A stretch of 64,000 bases of DNA. Origin: Phycisphaerae bacterium. GTDB lineage: Bacteria; Planctomycetota; Phycisphaerae; Phycisphaerales; UBA1924. The notes under the pieces were generated by a model, which was given only the letters and a program-made list of their open reading frames with translations, made no database searches and was not told where the DNA came from. The translations under genes and the position numbers were made by a program. Numbering within the stretch: the first letter of the stretch is position 1; every line of letters begins with the position of its first letter. Where the stretch lies: positions 1-64,000 of the forward strand of contig JAUHXM010000005.1 of assembly GCA_030426605.1 (NCBI GenBank), read 5' to 3'. Below, in pieces: positions 37,003-47,118 of this stretch.

Positions 37003-37425
37003 ATGCCCGACGGCACGCACGATCCCTCCCAGCGATTCGCACGCACGCGCGCCGCGCACGCCGACGAGACCGCCGAGGACTACGTCGAAGCGATCGCCCA
37101 GCTCATCGAGCACCGCGGCGAGGCCCGCGTGAAGCACCTCGCCGAGCTCATGGGCGTCAGCCACGTCACCGTCTCACGCATCGTCACGCGACTCGCCAAA
37201 GAAGGGCTCGTGACGACCAAGCCCCGCGCGCCCATCGACCTCACCCCCGCCGGCACCCGGATGGCCAAAGCCGCCCGCGAGCGCCACGAGATCGTGCTGG
37301 CCTTCCTGCTCGCCGCGGGCGTGCCCAAGCGCCAGGCGGAGATCGACGCCGAGGGCATCGAGCACCACTGCTCGAAGGCGACGCTCAAGGCGATGAAGAA
37401 GACAACCGACCGCCTCACCAACTAG
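37003..37425 (+). CDS. mntR: MntR-like manganese-responsive DtxR-family regulator
   Basis: TAEDYVEAIAQLIEHRGEARVKHLAELMGVSHVTVSRIVTRLAKEGLVTTKP. Confidence 0.85.
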   Translation: MPDGTHDPSQRFARTRAAHADETAEDYVEAIAQLIEHRGEARVKHLAELMGVSHVTVSRIVTRLAKEGLVTTKPRAPIDLTPAGTRMAKAARERHEIVLAFLLAAGVPKRQAEIDAEGIEHHCSKATLKAMKKTTDRLTN

Positions 37426-37534
37426 CCGCGAGCGTCAGCGACCGGCTCTTGGTGCGTGCAACGCGACGCGATGTCTGCAACCCCAAGGGGCCGGGCGCTC
37501 ACGCTTCCGGCTCGCCATTGGGTTCGCCGCACTG

Positions 37535-37626
37535 AGCCGGGTGCCGTGGAGACGCCGTCCTCGGCTTCTCCACGACGAATGACCCAACGCGTGGAGAAGA
37601 CTCCGTCGTCTCCACGGCACCCGGCT
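37535..37626. repeat. Large imperfect inverted repeat, about 40-nt arms
   Basis: AGCCGGGTGCCGTGGAGACGCCGTCCTCGGCTTCTCCACG / CGTGGAGAAGACTCCGTCGTCTCCACGGCACCCGGCT. Confidence 0.85.
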
Positions 37627-37639
37627 GCGCACCGGTTGG

Positions 37640-37933
37640 TCATAGCACACCCCAAGCGAACGGACCGACGGTCGTCAGCAACAACCAAGCCGACGCGATA
37701 CTGATGACAACGAGCCGAACCACGCGAAATCGTGTGACTTCAGAACTCGGAGCAATGTCAATGGCAATCGTGCACAGCACAATCGCGAGCCCCTGAATCG
37801 CGTAGAACGGCATGAACGCGTAGGCGTTGGGCCCCGTGTACGTGAGACCGCTCGATAACGAGAGCACAACCGCCACGAAAGCTGCAAGCGTGGCCAATCT
37901 CAAATCACCAACCTCTGCGGGCGATCTGGGCAT
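37640..37933 (-). CDS. Small membrane protein (about 3 TM)
   Basis: 97-aa ORF with three hydrophobic segments in a less GC-rich stretch; no recognised family. Confidence 0.5.
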   Translation of the reverse strand: MPRSPAEVGDLRLATLAAFVAVVLSLSSGLTYTGPNAYAFMPFYAIQGLAIVLCTIAIDIAPSSEVTRFRVVRLVVISIASAWLLLTTVGPFAWGVL

Positions 37934-37968
37934 GGGGATCTATCCGAGTGGATTCCGGATCGGATCCC

Positions 37969-39177
37969 TCACCCCGCGCTCCCCACCAACTGATCGTTCG
38001 TCTCGAACCGGCTCATCGCCGCAAGCAGTTGCTCGACCTGCTGGTGCGGCGGCATGTTCAGCATCCGCTTGCGCAGCGCCGTCACCGTGCCCAGCGTCTT
38101 CGGGTCCAGCAGCAGCTCCTCCTTGCGCGTGCCCGAGCCCGCGAGGTCGATCGCCGGGAACAGGCGGCGCTCCGCGACCTTGCGGTCCAATATCAGCTCC
38201 ATGTTGCCCGTGCCCTTGAACTCTTCGAAGATCACCTGATCGCCCTGCGACCCGGTATCGACGAGGCAGCTCGCGATCATCGTGAGCGATCCGGCTTCCT
38301 CGGTGTTGCGCGCCGCCCCGAAGATCTGCTTGGGGATCTCCAGGGCGCGTGAGTCGATGCCGCCGGACATGGTGCGCCCGGAGCTCGCGTGCTTGTTCGA
38401 CCGGTTGAAGGCGCGCCCGAGCCGGGTCAGCGAGTCCATCACGACCACGACGTGCTTGCCGGCCTCGACCATCCGCTTGCAGCGCTCGAGCGTGAGCATC
38501 GAGATCTGGATGTGCCGGTCGAGGTCGTGGTCGTTGGACGACGCGATGATCTCGACGCGTTCGGGCGACCAGGGCTTGTCCCAGTGTCCCTCCTCGAGCA
38601 TCTTGGGCGTGCCGCAGAACTCACGCTTGAAGTCCGTGACTTCTTCCGGGCGTTCGTCGATGAGCAGGCCGATGAGCACGAGGTCCTCGTGGTTCATGAG
38701 CAGGCCGGTCATGATGTTCTTGAGGAGCGTCGTCTTGCCCGCCTTGGGCGGCGAGACGATCAGCCCCCGCTGCCCGCGCCCGATGGGGCAAAAAAGATCG
38801 ATCAGCCGGCAGGCTGGCGGGCACCCCGGGTGCTCGAGCGTGAGCCGGGGCTGCGGGTCGATGCTCGTCAGATCCTCGAAACAGGGTGCGTCGGCGAAGG
38901 CCTGCGGGTCCATACCCTCGATCTCGAGGAACCGATCGACCACCGGGCGGGGCTTGCGGTTGCCGTTGGGCTTGCCGCGCCGGCGCCTGGGCTTCTTGGG
39001 GACGACCTCGACCGTCACCCTGAGCCCGTTGCGCAGCGGATACTCCTCCCCGAACCGTTGCGGAACGAAGGGATCGTCAGCGCTCTGGAGCACCGTCGAG
39101 GTCTCGCTCACCTGGCGAACGCGACCTTCGGCGCGCTCCGGCCATTCGAGAATGCCGGTCAGCGTCCGTGTTGACAT
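37969..39177 (-). CDS. rho: Transcription termination factor Rho (compact, divergent N-terminus)
   Basis: IGRGQRGLIVSPPKAGKTTLLKNI, VVVMDSLTRLGRAFN, GGIDSRALEIPKQIFGAARNTEEAGSLTMIASCLVDTGS, EEFKGTGNMELILDRKVAERRLFPAID. Confidence 0.95.
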   Translation of the reverse strand: MSTRTLTGILEWPERAEGRVRQVSETSTVLQSADDPFVPQRFGEEYPLRNGLRVTVEVVPKKPRRRRGKPNGNRKPRPVVDRFLEIEGMDPQAFADAPCFEDLTSIDPQPRLTLEHPGCPPACRLIDLFCPIGRGQRGLIVSPPKAGKTTLLKNIMTGLLMNHEDLVLIGLLIDERPEEVTDFKREFCGTPKMLEEGHWDKPWSPERVEIIASSNDHDLDRHIQISMLTLERCKRMVEAGKHVVVVMDSLTRLGRAFNRSNKHASSGRTMSGGIDSRALEIPKQIFGAARNTEEAGSLTMIASCLVDTGSQGDQVIFEEFKGTGNMELILDRKVAERRLFPAIDLAGSGTRKEELLLDPKTLGTVTALRKRMLNMPPHQQVEQLLAAMSRFETNDQLVGSAG

Positions 39178-39382
39178 GCCACTTTTCGCGTGATCACCCC
39201 AAACCCGCGCTTACCCAGCCCGGCCCAGGGTCATCGGGCGGAGCACAAACCGCTCCGCGTGTCGGACAAGTATGCGAGCCTATCCGATCCGGGTCAAGCA
39301 CACCACCCAGAGCCCGATCATCCACACCCCCAAACGCCCACGCCGCGGGTCCCGCCCGCTCATCCCCCTACGATCGTGGCCC

Positions 39383-41161
39383 ATGCAGGTCCTCCAGGGC
39401 ATCCCGGTCTCGTCGGGCGTCGTGATCGGGCGCGTCGCGGTGCTGGACGACATCGCGTCGCCGCGCATCCCGCGCCGCGCCATCGCGTCGGGGGACGTGG
39501 AATCGGAGATCGCCCGGTTCGAGTCGGCCCGCGCCAGCTCCGTCGCCGAGCTGAACACGCTCCACACCGAAGCCCAGGAAGAGCTCGGGCCCGAAGCGGC
39601 CAAGATCTTCCTCTTCCACATCGGTGCCCTGTCGGACAAGCGGGCGGTCACGGACCCGATCCATGAGAAGATCCGGACCGATCTCGTCACCGCCGAGTAC
39701 GCGACCTGGCGCATCCTCCACGAGCTGGCGCAGAAGTTCGCCTCCAAGTCCGACACGACCTTCCGCACGAAGGTCTCCGACCTCACCGACCTCCAGCACC
39801 GGATGCTGCGCCACCTCGTCGGCGCGAAGCTCGACGAACCGAAGCGCCTCGAGCACGACACGGTGATCGTGTCGCGTGACCTGACACCCTCGCAGACCGC
39901 CGCGTTCGACCGCGACCGGATCGTCGCCTTCGCGACGGACCTGGGCGGGCGGACGAGCCACACCGCGATCGTCAGCCGCGCGCTCGGGCTGCCCGCCGTC
40001 GTCGGGTGCTCGCGCCTCACGAAACTCGCCGAGGAGGGGGAGACGATCATCGTCGATGGCACGCGGGGCAAGGTGATCCTCGACCCCGACGACGCCACCA
40101 TCGCGGAATACCGCGACCTCGATGTCGCCGCGAAGGCGCGCATCGAGGCGCTCTCCAAGCTCGCCGAGCTCCCCGCGGTCACCACGGACGGCGTCGAGAT
40201 CGAGCTGCTCGGAAACATAGAGTTCCCCGACGAACTCATCAAAGTGCTCGCCGCGGGCGGCACGGGCGTGGGGCTCTACCGCACCGAGTTTCTCTACCTC
40301 ACCTCGAACCACGCGCCGACCGAAGAGGAGCACTACCAGGCGTACGCCGAGTGCGTGAAGCTCGCGGGCGGGCGCCCCCTCACCATCCGCACGATGGACC
40401 TCGGCGCGGACAAGTACACACAGATGCAGGCGGAGACCCCGGAGCGCAACCCGTTCCTCGGGCTGCGCTCCATCCGCTACTGCCTCCAGAACCTGCCGAT
40501 GTTCAAGGCCCAGCTCCGCGCGCTGCTGCGCGCCAGCGCGCACGGGCCCATGCGCGTCATGTTCCCGCTGGTGACGAACATCGGCGAGTTCCGCCAGGCG
40601 CGGATGATCCTCCGCGACGCGATGGAGGACCTCGAAGACCAGGGGCTCGCCTACGACCGCAACATCCCCGTGGGCATGATGGTCGAGGTGCCCTCCGTCG
40701 CCCTGATGGCCCCAACATTCGCCCGAGAGGCGGATTTCTTCAGTGTGGGGACCAACGACCTCGTCCAGTACACCCTCGCCGTGGACCGGACCAACGAGCG
40801 GGTCGCGAACCTCTACACCCCGGCCCATCCGGCCGTTCTGCGGCTCGTGCGTGATGTCGTCCGCGCATCGGGCCGATACGAGTGCCCGGTGAGCTGCTGC
40901 GGCGAGGCCGCGGGGGACCTCGATTTCGCCCCGTTGCTGCTCGGCCTGGGCGTGCGTACCCTTTCCGTGACGCCCTCGGGCATCCCGCCGCTCAAACGCC
41001 TGATCCGGGCCCTGAGCCTAACAGACTGCGAACGGATCGTCAAGCGGGCGATCGCGTTCGATTCGGAATCACAGGCCGCGGACTACACACGCGACCATCT
41101 CAGACGACTTGCCCCCGAGGTGTTCGACGGTCGTGCCGTCGATGAGCCCACCGGCTTGTAA
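39383..41161 (+). CDS. ptsI: PTS enzyme I (phosphoenolpyruvate-protein phosphotransferase)
   Basis: GGRTSHTAIVSRALGLPAVVG phosphohistidine motif; GLYRTEFLYLTSN; FFSVGTNDLVQYTLAVDR; CCGEAAGD. Confidence 0.95.
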   Translation: MQVLQGIPVSSGVVIGRVAVLDDIASPRIPRRAIASGDVESEIARFESARASSVAELNTLHTEAQEELGPEAAKIFLFHIGALSDKRAVTDPIHEKIRTDLVTAEYATWRILHELAQKFASKSDTTFRTKVSDLTDLQHRMLRHLVGAKLDEPKRLEHDTVIVSRDLTPSQTAAFDRDRIVAFATDLGGRTSHTAIVSRALGLPAVVGCSRLTKLAEEGETIIVDGTRGKVILDPDDATIAEYRDLDVAAKARIEALSKLAELPAVTTDGVEIELLGNIEFPDELIKVLAAGGTGVGLYRTEFLYLTSNHAPTEEEHYQAYAECVKLAGGRPLTIRTMDLGADKYTQMQAETPERNPFLGLRSIRYCLQNLPMFKAQLRALLRASAHGPMRVMFPLVTNIGEFRQARMILRDAMEDLEDQGLAYDRNIPVGMMVEVPSVALMAPTFAREADFFSVGTNDLVQYTLAVDRTNERVANLYTPAHPAVLRLVRDVVRASGRYECPVSCCGEAAGDLDFAPLLLGLGVRTLSVTPSGIPPLKRLIRALSLTDCERIVKRAIAFDSESQAADYTRDHLRRLAPEVFDGRAVDEPTGL

Positions 41162-41407
41162 GCCGGGCGCCAACTCGGGGCGGAACAGACCTCCGCCGAC
41201 CTCGGCGGGACACGGGCCGCCTGGCCTCGCCCCCGGACCGATCCTCGGATCACCGGCCGCGGCGCGCCGGGTGCCCCCATCCCCCGCGTCGGCGACGCCA
41301 GCAGCCCTTCGGGTTCGCTCGGCGGGACCACCACGAGCGCGCGCCTCGGCGAGCGCTCCCCGCCGGATCGATCACGGGCCGCTCGCGCGATTTGCGCAGG
41401 AACCACG

Positions 41408-44071
41408 ATGACCGAAGACACGACCCCCGCGGACCTCGCTGCCGACGCAGCACCCGAGGCCCCCGACGAGACCCCCACCGACGCCGTCGATGCCCCGGCA
41501 ACCGACGAGCCCGCCGCGAAGCCCAAGACCAAGCGGAAGTCCAAGCGCCGGACAAAGAAGAAGGCCGCCACCGCCAAGCCCGCCGACGACACGCCCGAGG
41601 CCGAGCCCGAAGCGGACGCCCCCGACGACGAGGCGGCAGGCGACGACGCTTCCGACGGCACATCAGACGACGAGTCGGACATCGAGACATCCGAGGCGCC
41701 CGACACAGACGAGGCGCCCAAGCGGTCGCGCAAGAAGTCGCCGAAGAAAGCCGCCAAGAAGTCTTCGAAGAAGACCGAGCGCAAGACCGCCGCGGCGAAG
41801 TCGGAATCAGCCGAAGAACCCCCCGCCGAGATGCTCGTGAACTACGCGCCGGGCGAGGAGTGCCGCATCGCGATCGTCGAGGACGGGCAGCTCGAGGAGT
41901 TCTACTCCGAGCCGACCAACGCCGTCTCGCGTGTGGGCAACATCTACGTGGGCAAGGTGACCAACGTCGAGCGCGCCATCCAGGCGGCGTTCGTCGATTT
42001 CGGCACCGAGGAGAACGGCTTCCTCCACGTCTCGGACCTCCACCCGCAGTACTTCCCGGGCGAGGACGAGGACACCAAGGAGCGCGTGGGCAAGAAGACG
42101 CCCCGCCGCAGCCGCCCGCCGATCGAGCAGTGCCTCAAGCGCGGCCAGGAGATCATCGTGCAGGTGCTGAAGGAAGGCGTGGGCACCAAGGGCCCGACGC
42201 TGACGAGCTATCTCAGCATCCCGGGCCGCTTCCTCGTCATGATGCCGCAGATGGACCGGGTCGGCGTGTCGCGCAAGGAAGAGGACGATGAAAAGCGCCG
42301 CGCCGCCAAGAAGATCCTCGACCAGCTCGACCTGCCCGAGGAGTTCGGCTTCATCCTCCGCACCGCCGGGCTCGAGCGGACCAAGACCGAGCTGAAGCGC
42401 GACCTCGCGTACCTCCAGCGCCTGTGGAAGGACATGGAGACGAAGCGCAACAAGGGCAAGGCCCCCCGCCTGCTCTACACGGAGAGCGACCTGCTGCTCC
42501 GATCGCTGCGCGATCTTCTCACGAACCGCGTGACGCGCGTCGTGATCGACTCGGAAGCCGCGATCAACCGGGCCGCGAGGTTCATCAAGATCGTCGCGCC
42601 GCGCTCGGGCGCCAAGCTCGTGCACTACCAGAGCGACCGGCCGATCTTCCACGCGTTCGGCGTCGAGGACCAGATCCGCCAGATCCACGCGAGGGAAGTC
42701 CCGCTGCCCTCGGGCGGCAGGCTCGTGATCGATCAGACCGAGGCGCTCGTCGCGATCGATGTGAACTCGGGCAAGTCGCGCAAGGCGGGCGACGCCGAGT
42801 CCAACGCCTACAACACCAACGTCGAGGCCGTGGACGTCATCTGCCGCCAGCTCCGCTTGCGCGACCTGGGCGGGCTCGTGATCTCCGATCTGATCGACAT
42901 GCGTCACGCGTCGCACCGCAAGGACATCGAGAACCGGTTCAAGGAGCGCCTGAAGCGCGACCGCGCCCGCTCGACGATCCTGCCGATTTCACAGTTCGGC
43001 ATCCTCGAGATGACCCGCCAGCGCATGCGCGGCAGCCAGGAGTCCATGCACTTCGCCGACTGCCCGACCTGCCACGGGCGAGGTCTGGTCCAGCGCCCCG
43101 ACTCCGTCGCCGCGGACGCGATGCGCGAACTCGCGGACCTGATCGACCACGACAAGGTGCACCGCGTCGAGGTGGTGGTCCACCCGCGCGTGGCGGGCGC
43201 GCTGCTGTCCACCCGCCGTCAGAGCCTGACACGCGTCGAGCTCATGACGGGCAAGCACGTGGACGTGCGCATCTCCGACGCCATCCCGCTCGACCGCGCG
43301 ACGTTCTACGCGTACGACGAGACCGGCTCGGACATCGAGCTGAGCCGTTTGCCCAAGAAGCGCCCGAACCCCGAGCTGGTCGACTGGGACGCCGCCGCCG
43401 TCGCCGGCGATTCGTGGGCCGTGGACCTCAAGGCCGAGGCGGAAGAAGCCGCCTCCACCGGCATCGCCGAGCTCGCCGCGTCTGTCGCCGAGGACTTCGA
43501 GGACGAACCCAACGAGTTCATGGAACAGAGCGCCGAGTCTGATGACGACGATCAGACCAGGAAGAAGCGTCGCCGACGCCGACGCGGCGGGCGCGGGCGC
43601 CGCAAGGCCGGCGCCGAGGACTCCAACGACTCGGAGCCCGCGACCGAAGCCGCGGACGCCGCGGGGCCCGATTCGTCCGACGACGACAACGCGTCGGACG
43701 ACGCCGACGAGTCATCGGATGACCAGCCCAGGAAGAAGCGCCGCCGACGCCGACGCGGCGGGCGCGGACGCAACAAGGACTCCGACGCGAACGACAACAC
43801 GGACGACACCGCGGAGCGATCCGACGACGAGCCCCAGGACGATGCCGAAGCGTCGGACGACGACGAGTCCGCCCCCAAGAAGAAGCGCCGCCGGCGCGGT
43901 GGGCGCGGGCGACGCAAGTCGTCGGATGGATCGGACGACGCGTCCGACGCAAAGCCAGCGCCCGCAGAGACACCCGCCGCAGAGGTCAAGCCCAAGCGCC
44001 GGTCGCTCTACGGCGCGGGCCGACGCAAGCTCAGCGCGAGCGAGGTGCAGCGGATCAGCCCGGACAAATAA
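41408..44071 (+). CDS. rne: RNase E/G family ribonuclease with acidic N-terminal and Arg-rich C-terminal tails
   Basis: VGNIYVGKVTNVERAIQAAFVDFGTEENGFLHVSDL; DCPTCHGRGLVQRPDS Zn-link; three C-terminal KKRRRRRRGGRGR-type motifs. Confidence 0.95.
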   Translation: MTEDTTPADLAADAAPEAPDETPTDAVDAPATDEPAAKPKTKRKSKRRTKKKAATAKPADDTPEAEPEADAPDDEAAGDDASDGTSDDESDIETSEAPDTDEAPKRSRKKSPKKAAKKSSKKTERKTAAAKSESAEEPPAEMLVNYAPGEECRIAIVEDGQLEEFYSEPTNAVSRVGNIYVGKVTNVERAIQAAFVDFGTEENGFLHVSDLHPQYFPGEDEDTKERVGKKTPRRSRPPIEQCLKRGQEIIVQVLKEGVGTKGPTLTSYLSIPGRFLVMMPQMDRVGVSRKEEDDEKRRAAKKILDQLDLPEEFGFILRTAGLERTKTELKRDLAYLQRLWKDMETKRNKGKAPRLLYTESDLLLRSLRDLLTNRVTRVVIDSEAAINRAARFIKIVAPRSGAKLVHYQSDRPIFHAFGVEDQIRQIHAREVPLPSGGRLVIDQTEALVAIDVNSGKSRKAGDAESNAYNTNVEAVDVICRQLRLRDLGGLVISDLIDMRHASHRKDIENRFKERLKRDRARSTILPISQFGILEMTRQRMRGSQESMHFADCPTCHGRGLVQRPDSVAADAMRELADLIDHDKVHRVEVVVHPRVAGALLSTRRQSLTRVELMTGKHVDVRISDAIPLDRATFYAYDETGSDIELSRLPKKRPNPELVDWDAAAVAGDSWAVDLKAEAEEAASTGIAELAASVAEDFEDEPNEFMEQSAESDDDDQTRKKRRRRRRGGRGRRKAGAEDSNDSEPATEAADAAGPDSSDDDNASDDADESSDDQPRKKRRRRRRGGRGRNKDSDANDNTDDTAERSDDEPQDDAEASDDDESAPKKKRRRRGGRGRRKSSDGSDDASDAKPAPAETPAAEVKPKRRSLYGAGRRKLSASEVQRISPDK

Positions 44072-44086
44072 CGCGAGACGCCGAGC

Positions 44087-45328
44087 GTGCCGACGACCCG
44101 ACCCGAGACCAGCCCCGCGCCGCCCAGGCGGACGCACGACCCGGCGCTCCGCCGCGTCGCGCTGCTCGGATCGACCGGGTCCATCGGGACGCAGACCCTC
44201 GACGTCATCAACCACCTCAACACGCTGCACGAGCGCGGCGATCACCCCACGCGATACGACGTCGTCGCCCTCGCCACCGGATCGAACACCGACGCCCTGC
44301 GCGCGCAATCCGCGGCGTTCCCCGACGCCGTCACCGCGATCGCGACCGACTCCGACGCGCACGTCGCGCTCACCGGCCCCGACGCCGCGGCGAGCGTCGT
44401 CCGCGAAACGGCGCCCGACCTGGTCGTCTCCGCGATCGTCGGCATCGCCGGGCTGCCCGCGACCCTCGCCGCCTTGGAATCCGGCGCGGACGTCGCGCTC
44501 GCGAACAAGGAGTCGCTCGTCGCCGCGGGCGACCTGGTCACACGGACCGCGTCGCGCACGGGCGCGCGCCTCCTCCCGATCGATTCCGAGCACGCCGCGA
44601 TCTGGCAGGCGATGCAAAGCTCAGACCGATCGCCCGTCTGCCCGCCGTGCCGCGCGCCGGATGAAGTCCGCCGCGTCACGCTGACCGCGTCGGGCGGCGC
44701 CTTCCGCGACACCCCCGCCGACGAGCTCGCACACGTCACGCCCGAGCAGGCGCTCGCCCACCCCACGTGGGACATGGGCGCCAAGATCACCATCGACTGC
44801 GCCACACTCATCAACAAAGCCCTCGAGCTCATCGAGGCCCGATGGCTCTTCGACCTCGCGTCAGACCGGCTCGGCGTCGTCGTCCACCGCGAGTCGGTCG
44901 TTCACTCGCTCGTCGAGTACCGCGACGGCAACGTCCTCGCCCAACTCGGCACGAACGACATGCGCATCGCCATCCAACACGCGCTCACCTTCCCGCGCCG
45001 CGTCGAGACACGGACGGACCCGCTGAACCTCGCGACGCTCGGATCGCTCTCGTTCGAGGAGCCGGACATCGACCGTTTCCCGGGGCTCGCCCTCGCGTGG
45101 CGCGTGATCGACGCCGGCGGCACATCGGGCGCGGTGCTGAACGGCGCGAACGAAGCCGCCGTCGCCGCCTTCCTGGACGGCTCGATCCCCTTCCCGCACA
45201 TCGCGGACCTCTGCGCGCGCGTGCTCGATGAGCACACGCCGCGCCGGCTCGATTCGCTCGCGTGCGCCCTGGAAGCGGACACCGCCGCCCGCGCCGCGGT
45301 GCAGCGCCTCATCGCGGGGGGCGCCTGA
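44087..45328 (+). CDS. dxr: 1-deoxy-D-xylulose 5-phosphate reductoisomerase
   Basis: RRVALLGSTGSIGTQTLDVI; ALANKESLVAAG; LPIDSEHAAIWQAM; TWDMGAKITIDCATLINKALELIEA. Confidence 0.95.
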   Translation: MPTTRPETSPAPPRRTHDPALRRVALLGSTGSIGTQTLDVINHLNTLHERGDHPTRYDVVALATGSNTDALRAQSAAFPDAVTAIATDSDAHVALTGPDAAASVVRETAPDLVVSAIVGIAGLPATLAALESGADVALANKESLVAAGDLVTRTASRTGARLLPIDSEHAAIWQAMQSSDRSPVCPPCRAPDEVRRVTLTASGGAFRDTPADELAHVTPEQALAHPTWDMGAKITIDCATLINKALELIEARWLFDLASDRLGVVVHRESVVHSLVEYRDGNVLAQLGTNDMRIAIQHALTFPRRVETRTDPLNLATLGSLSFEEPDIDRFPGLALAWRVIDAGGTSGAVLNGANEAAVAAFLDGSIPFPHIADLCARVLDEHTPRRLDSLACALEADTAARAAVQRLIAGGA

Positions 45329-47118
45329 TGGCCCGCCGCCCGAGCCCCGGGGCGGACGCACGCCTCGAAGCGCAGCTGCAGCAAGCCATCGACATGCAGG
45401 TGCGTGGGCAGGTCGCCCAGGCGATCGACATGCTCCGCCGGCTCGTGCCGCGTCACGCCGCCCATCCGGGGCTGAACCACACGCTGGCGCGCATGCTCAT
45501 TATGTCGAACAAGCCAGAGCAGGCGGTCTACTTCCTGGAGCGCGCCGAGGCGGCGGCCCCGGACCACCCCGATGTCATCCTGCTGCGCGCCAGCCTGCAC
45601 GAGACCGCGCAGAAGCACGCCGACGCCGTCGCGAGCTACGACGCGATCTTGGCGCGCCAGCCAAACCACGCCGAGGCGCTCGCCGGCAAGTCCCGCATGC
45701 TCATCGAGCTCGAACGCCCGGACGAGGCCCTCGCGTGCCTCGAGCGGGCCGTCGAATGCGAGCCCCACGAACCGGGGTACCGCGTCCAGCTCGGCGTTCA
45801 CACCCTCGAGAACGGGCAGCCGCACGAGGCCTGCGAGATCCTCCGCAAGGCCTGCGCCCTGCGCGCCGACGACCCGGCGCCATTCGCTTCGCTCGCGTAC
45901 GCCCTGAACTACGACCACCACGCGAGCCCGGAGGACGTCTTCAAGGGGCACGCCGACTACGGCCGCGTCGTCGAGCGCGGCATCCCGGCGCGCACCGCCT
46001 TCGACAACACGCCGGACCCCGACCGCACCCTCCGCGTCGCGTTCGTTTCACGCGACCTGAAAGAGCATTCCGTGTCGTACTTCTTCGAGCCCGTGCTCGA
46101 GCACCACGACCCGAGCAAGCTCTTCATGGCATGCTACTCGCTGTCGCGCCACAAGGACGCCGTCACCGAGCGCCTGCAGTCCCACGCGGACCTGTGGCGC
46201 GACGCGGGCCCGCTGGATTTCACGCAGCTCTGCGAGCAGTTCGCGAAAGACAAGATCGACATCGCGGTCGATCTCTCGGGGCTCGGCGCTGGCAACCGCC
46301 TGCTCGCCTTTGCCGCGCGCCCGACGCCCGTTTCGCTGACGTACTGCGGCTACCCGAACACGACGGGCCTGTCGCGCATCACCGCGCGCCTGATCGACGC
46401 GATCACGGACCCACCGCCCGAGGCCGACCGGCTCGCCGTCGAACAACTCGCGCGCATCGACGGGTGTTTCCTCTGCTACCGCCCCCTCGCCGACGCACCC
46501 GAGCCCGTCCCCGACACCATCGGCGACGGCATTGTCTTCGGGTCGTTCAACGCGACCAAGAAGTACACGCCGCAAACACTGGACGCGTGGGCCGAGATGC
46601 TCAAGCGTGTGCCCGGCTCGAAGCTCCTGCTCAAGCACAAGCGCATGCGGATACCCGACGTGCAGAAGCACTTCAAATCCGCCTTCGCCGAGCGCGGCGT
46701 GGACCCCGAACGCATCGACCTCCGACTCGCGGTGGACGACACCCGCGGGCACCTCGCCGTCTACGACGAGATCGACATCGGGCTCGACCCGTTCCCGTAC
46801 AACGGCACCACCACGACCTGCGAAGCGATGTGGATGGGCGTCCCCGTCATCACGCTCGCGGGCGATCGTCACCAGGCGCGCGTGGGCGCCTCGCTGCTGC
46901 ACGCCGTGGGTCTCGATGAGCTTGTCGCCGATTCGTTCGAGGGGTACATCGACACCGCCGTCGGACTCGCCGGGGATCACGAGCGCCGCCGGGCCCTCCG
47001 CGGTGGCATGCGCGCCCGGCTCGCGTCCTCGATGCTCTGCGACGGCCCGGGGTTCGCCGACCGGTTCGAGCGCGCCGTGCGCAGCGTCTGGCGCGACTGG
47101 TGCGCCAACCCGAGGTGA
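45328..47118 (+). CDS. TPR protein with O-GlcNAc-transferase/SPINDLY-type (GT41-like) domain, copy 1
   Basis: N-terminal TPR-like repeats; DIAVDLSGLGAGNRLLAFAARPTPVSLTYCGYPNTTGL; FGSFNATKKYTPQTLDAWAEMLKRVPGSKLLLK; GLDPFPYNGTTTTCEAMWMGVPVITLAG. Confidence 0.92.
   Translation: MARRPSPGADARLEAQLQQAIDMQVRGQVAQAIDMLRRLVPRHAAHPGLNHTLARMLIMSNKPEQAVYFLERAEAAAPDHPDVILLRASLHETAQKHADAVASYDAILARQPNHAEALAGKSRMLIELERPDEALACLERAVECEPHEPGYRVQLGVHTLENGQPHEACEILRKACALRADDPAPFASLAYALNYDHHASPEDVFKGHADYGRVVERGIPARTAFDNTPDPDRTLRVAFVSRDLKEHSVSYFFEPVLEHHDPSKLFMACYSLSRHKDAVTERLQSHADLWRDAGPLDFTQLCEQFAKDKIDIAVDLSGLGAGNRLLAFAARPTPVSLTYCGYPNTTGLSRITARLIDAITDPPPEADRLAVEQLARIDGCFLCYRPLADAPEPVPDTIGDGIVFGSFNATKKYTPQTLDAWAEMLKRVPGSKLLLKHKRMRIPDVQKHFKSAFAERGVDPERIDLRLAVDDTRGHLAVYDEIDIGLDPFPYNGTTTTCEAMWMGVPVITLAGDRHQARVGASLLHAVGLDELVADSFEGYIDTAVGLAGDHERRRALRGGMRARLASSMLCDGPGFADRFERAVRSVWRDWCANPR

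Noticed and set aside
37422-37704. Short ORFs on both strands around the inverted repeat
   Set aside because: Cover the palindrome and have no coherent composition; no evidence of coding.
43542-43995. Repetitive DNA at the 3' end of the RNase E/G gene as a possible DNA repeat element
   Set aside because: Repetition is in frame and encodes the Arg-rich/acidic protein tail, so it is explained by coding.
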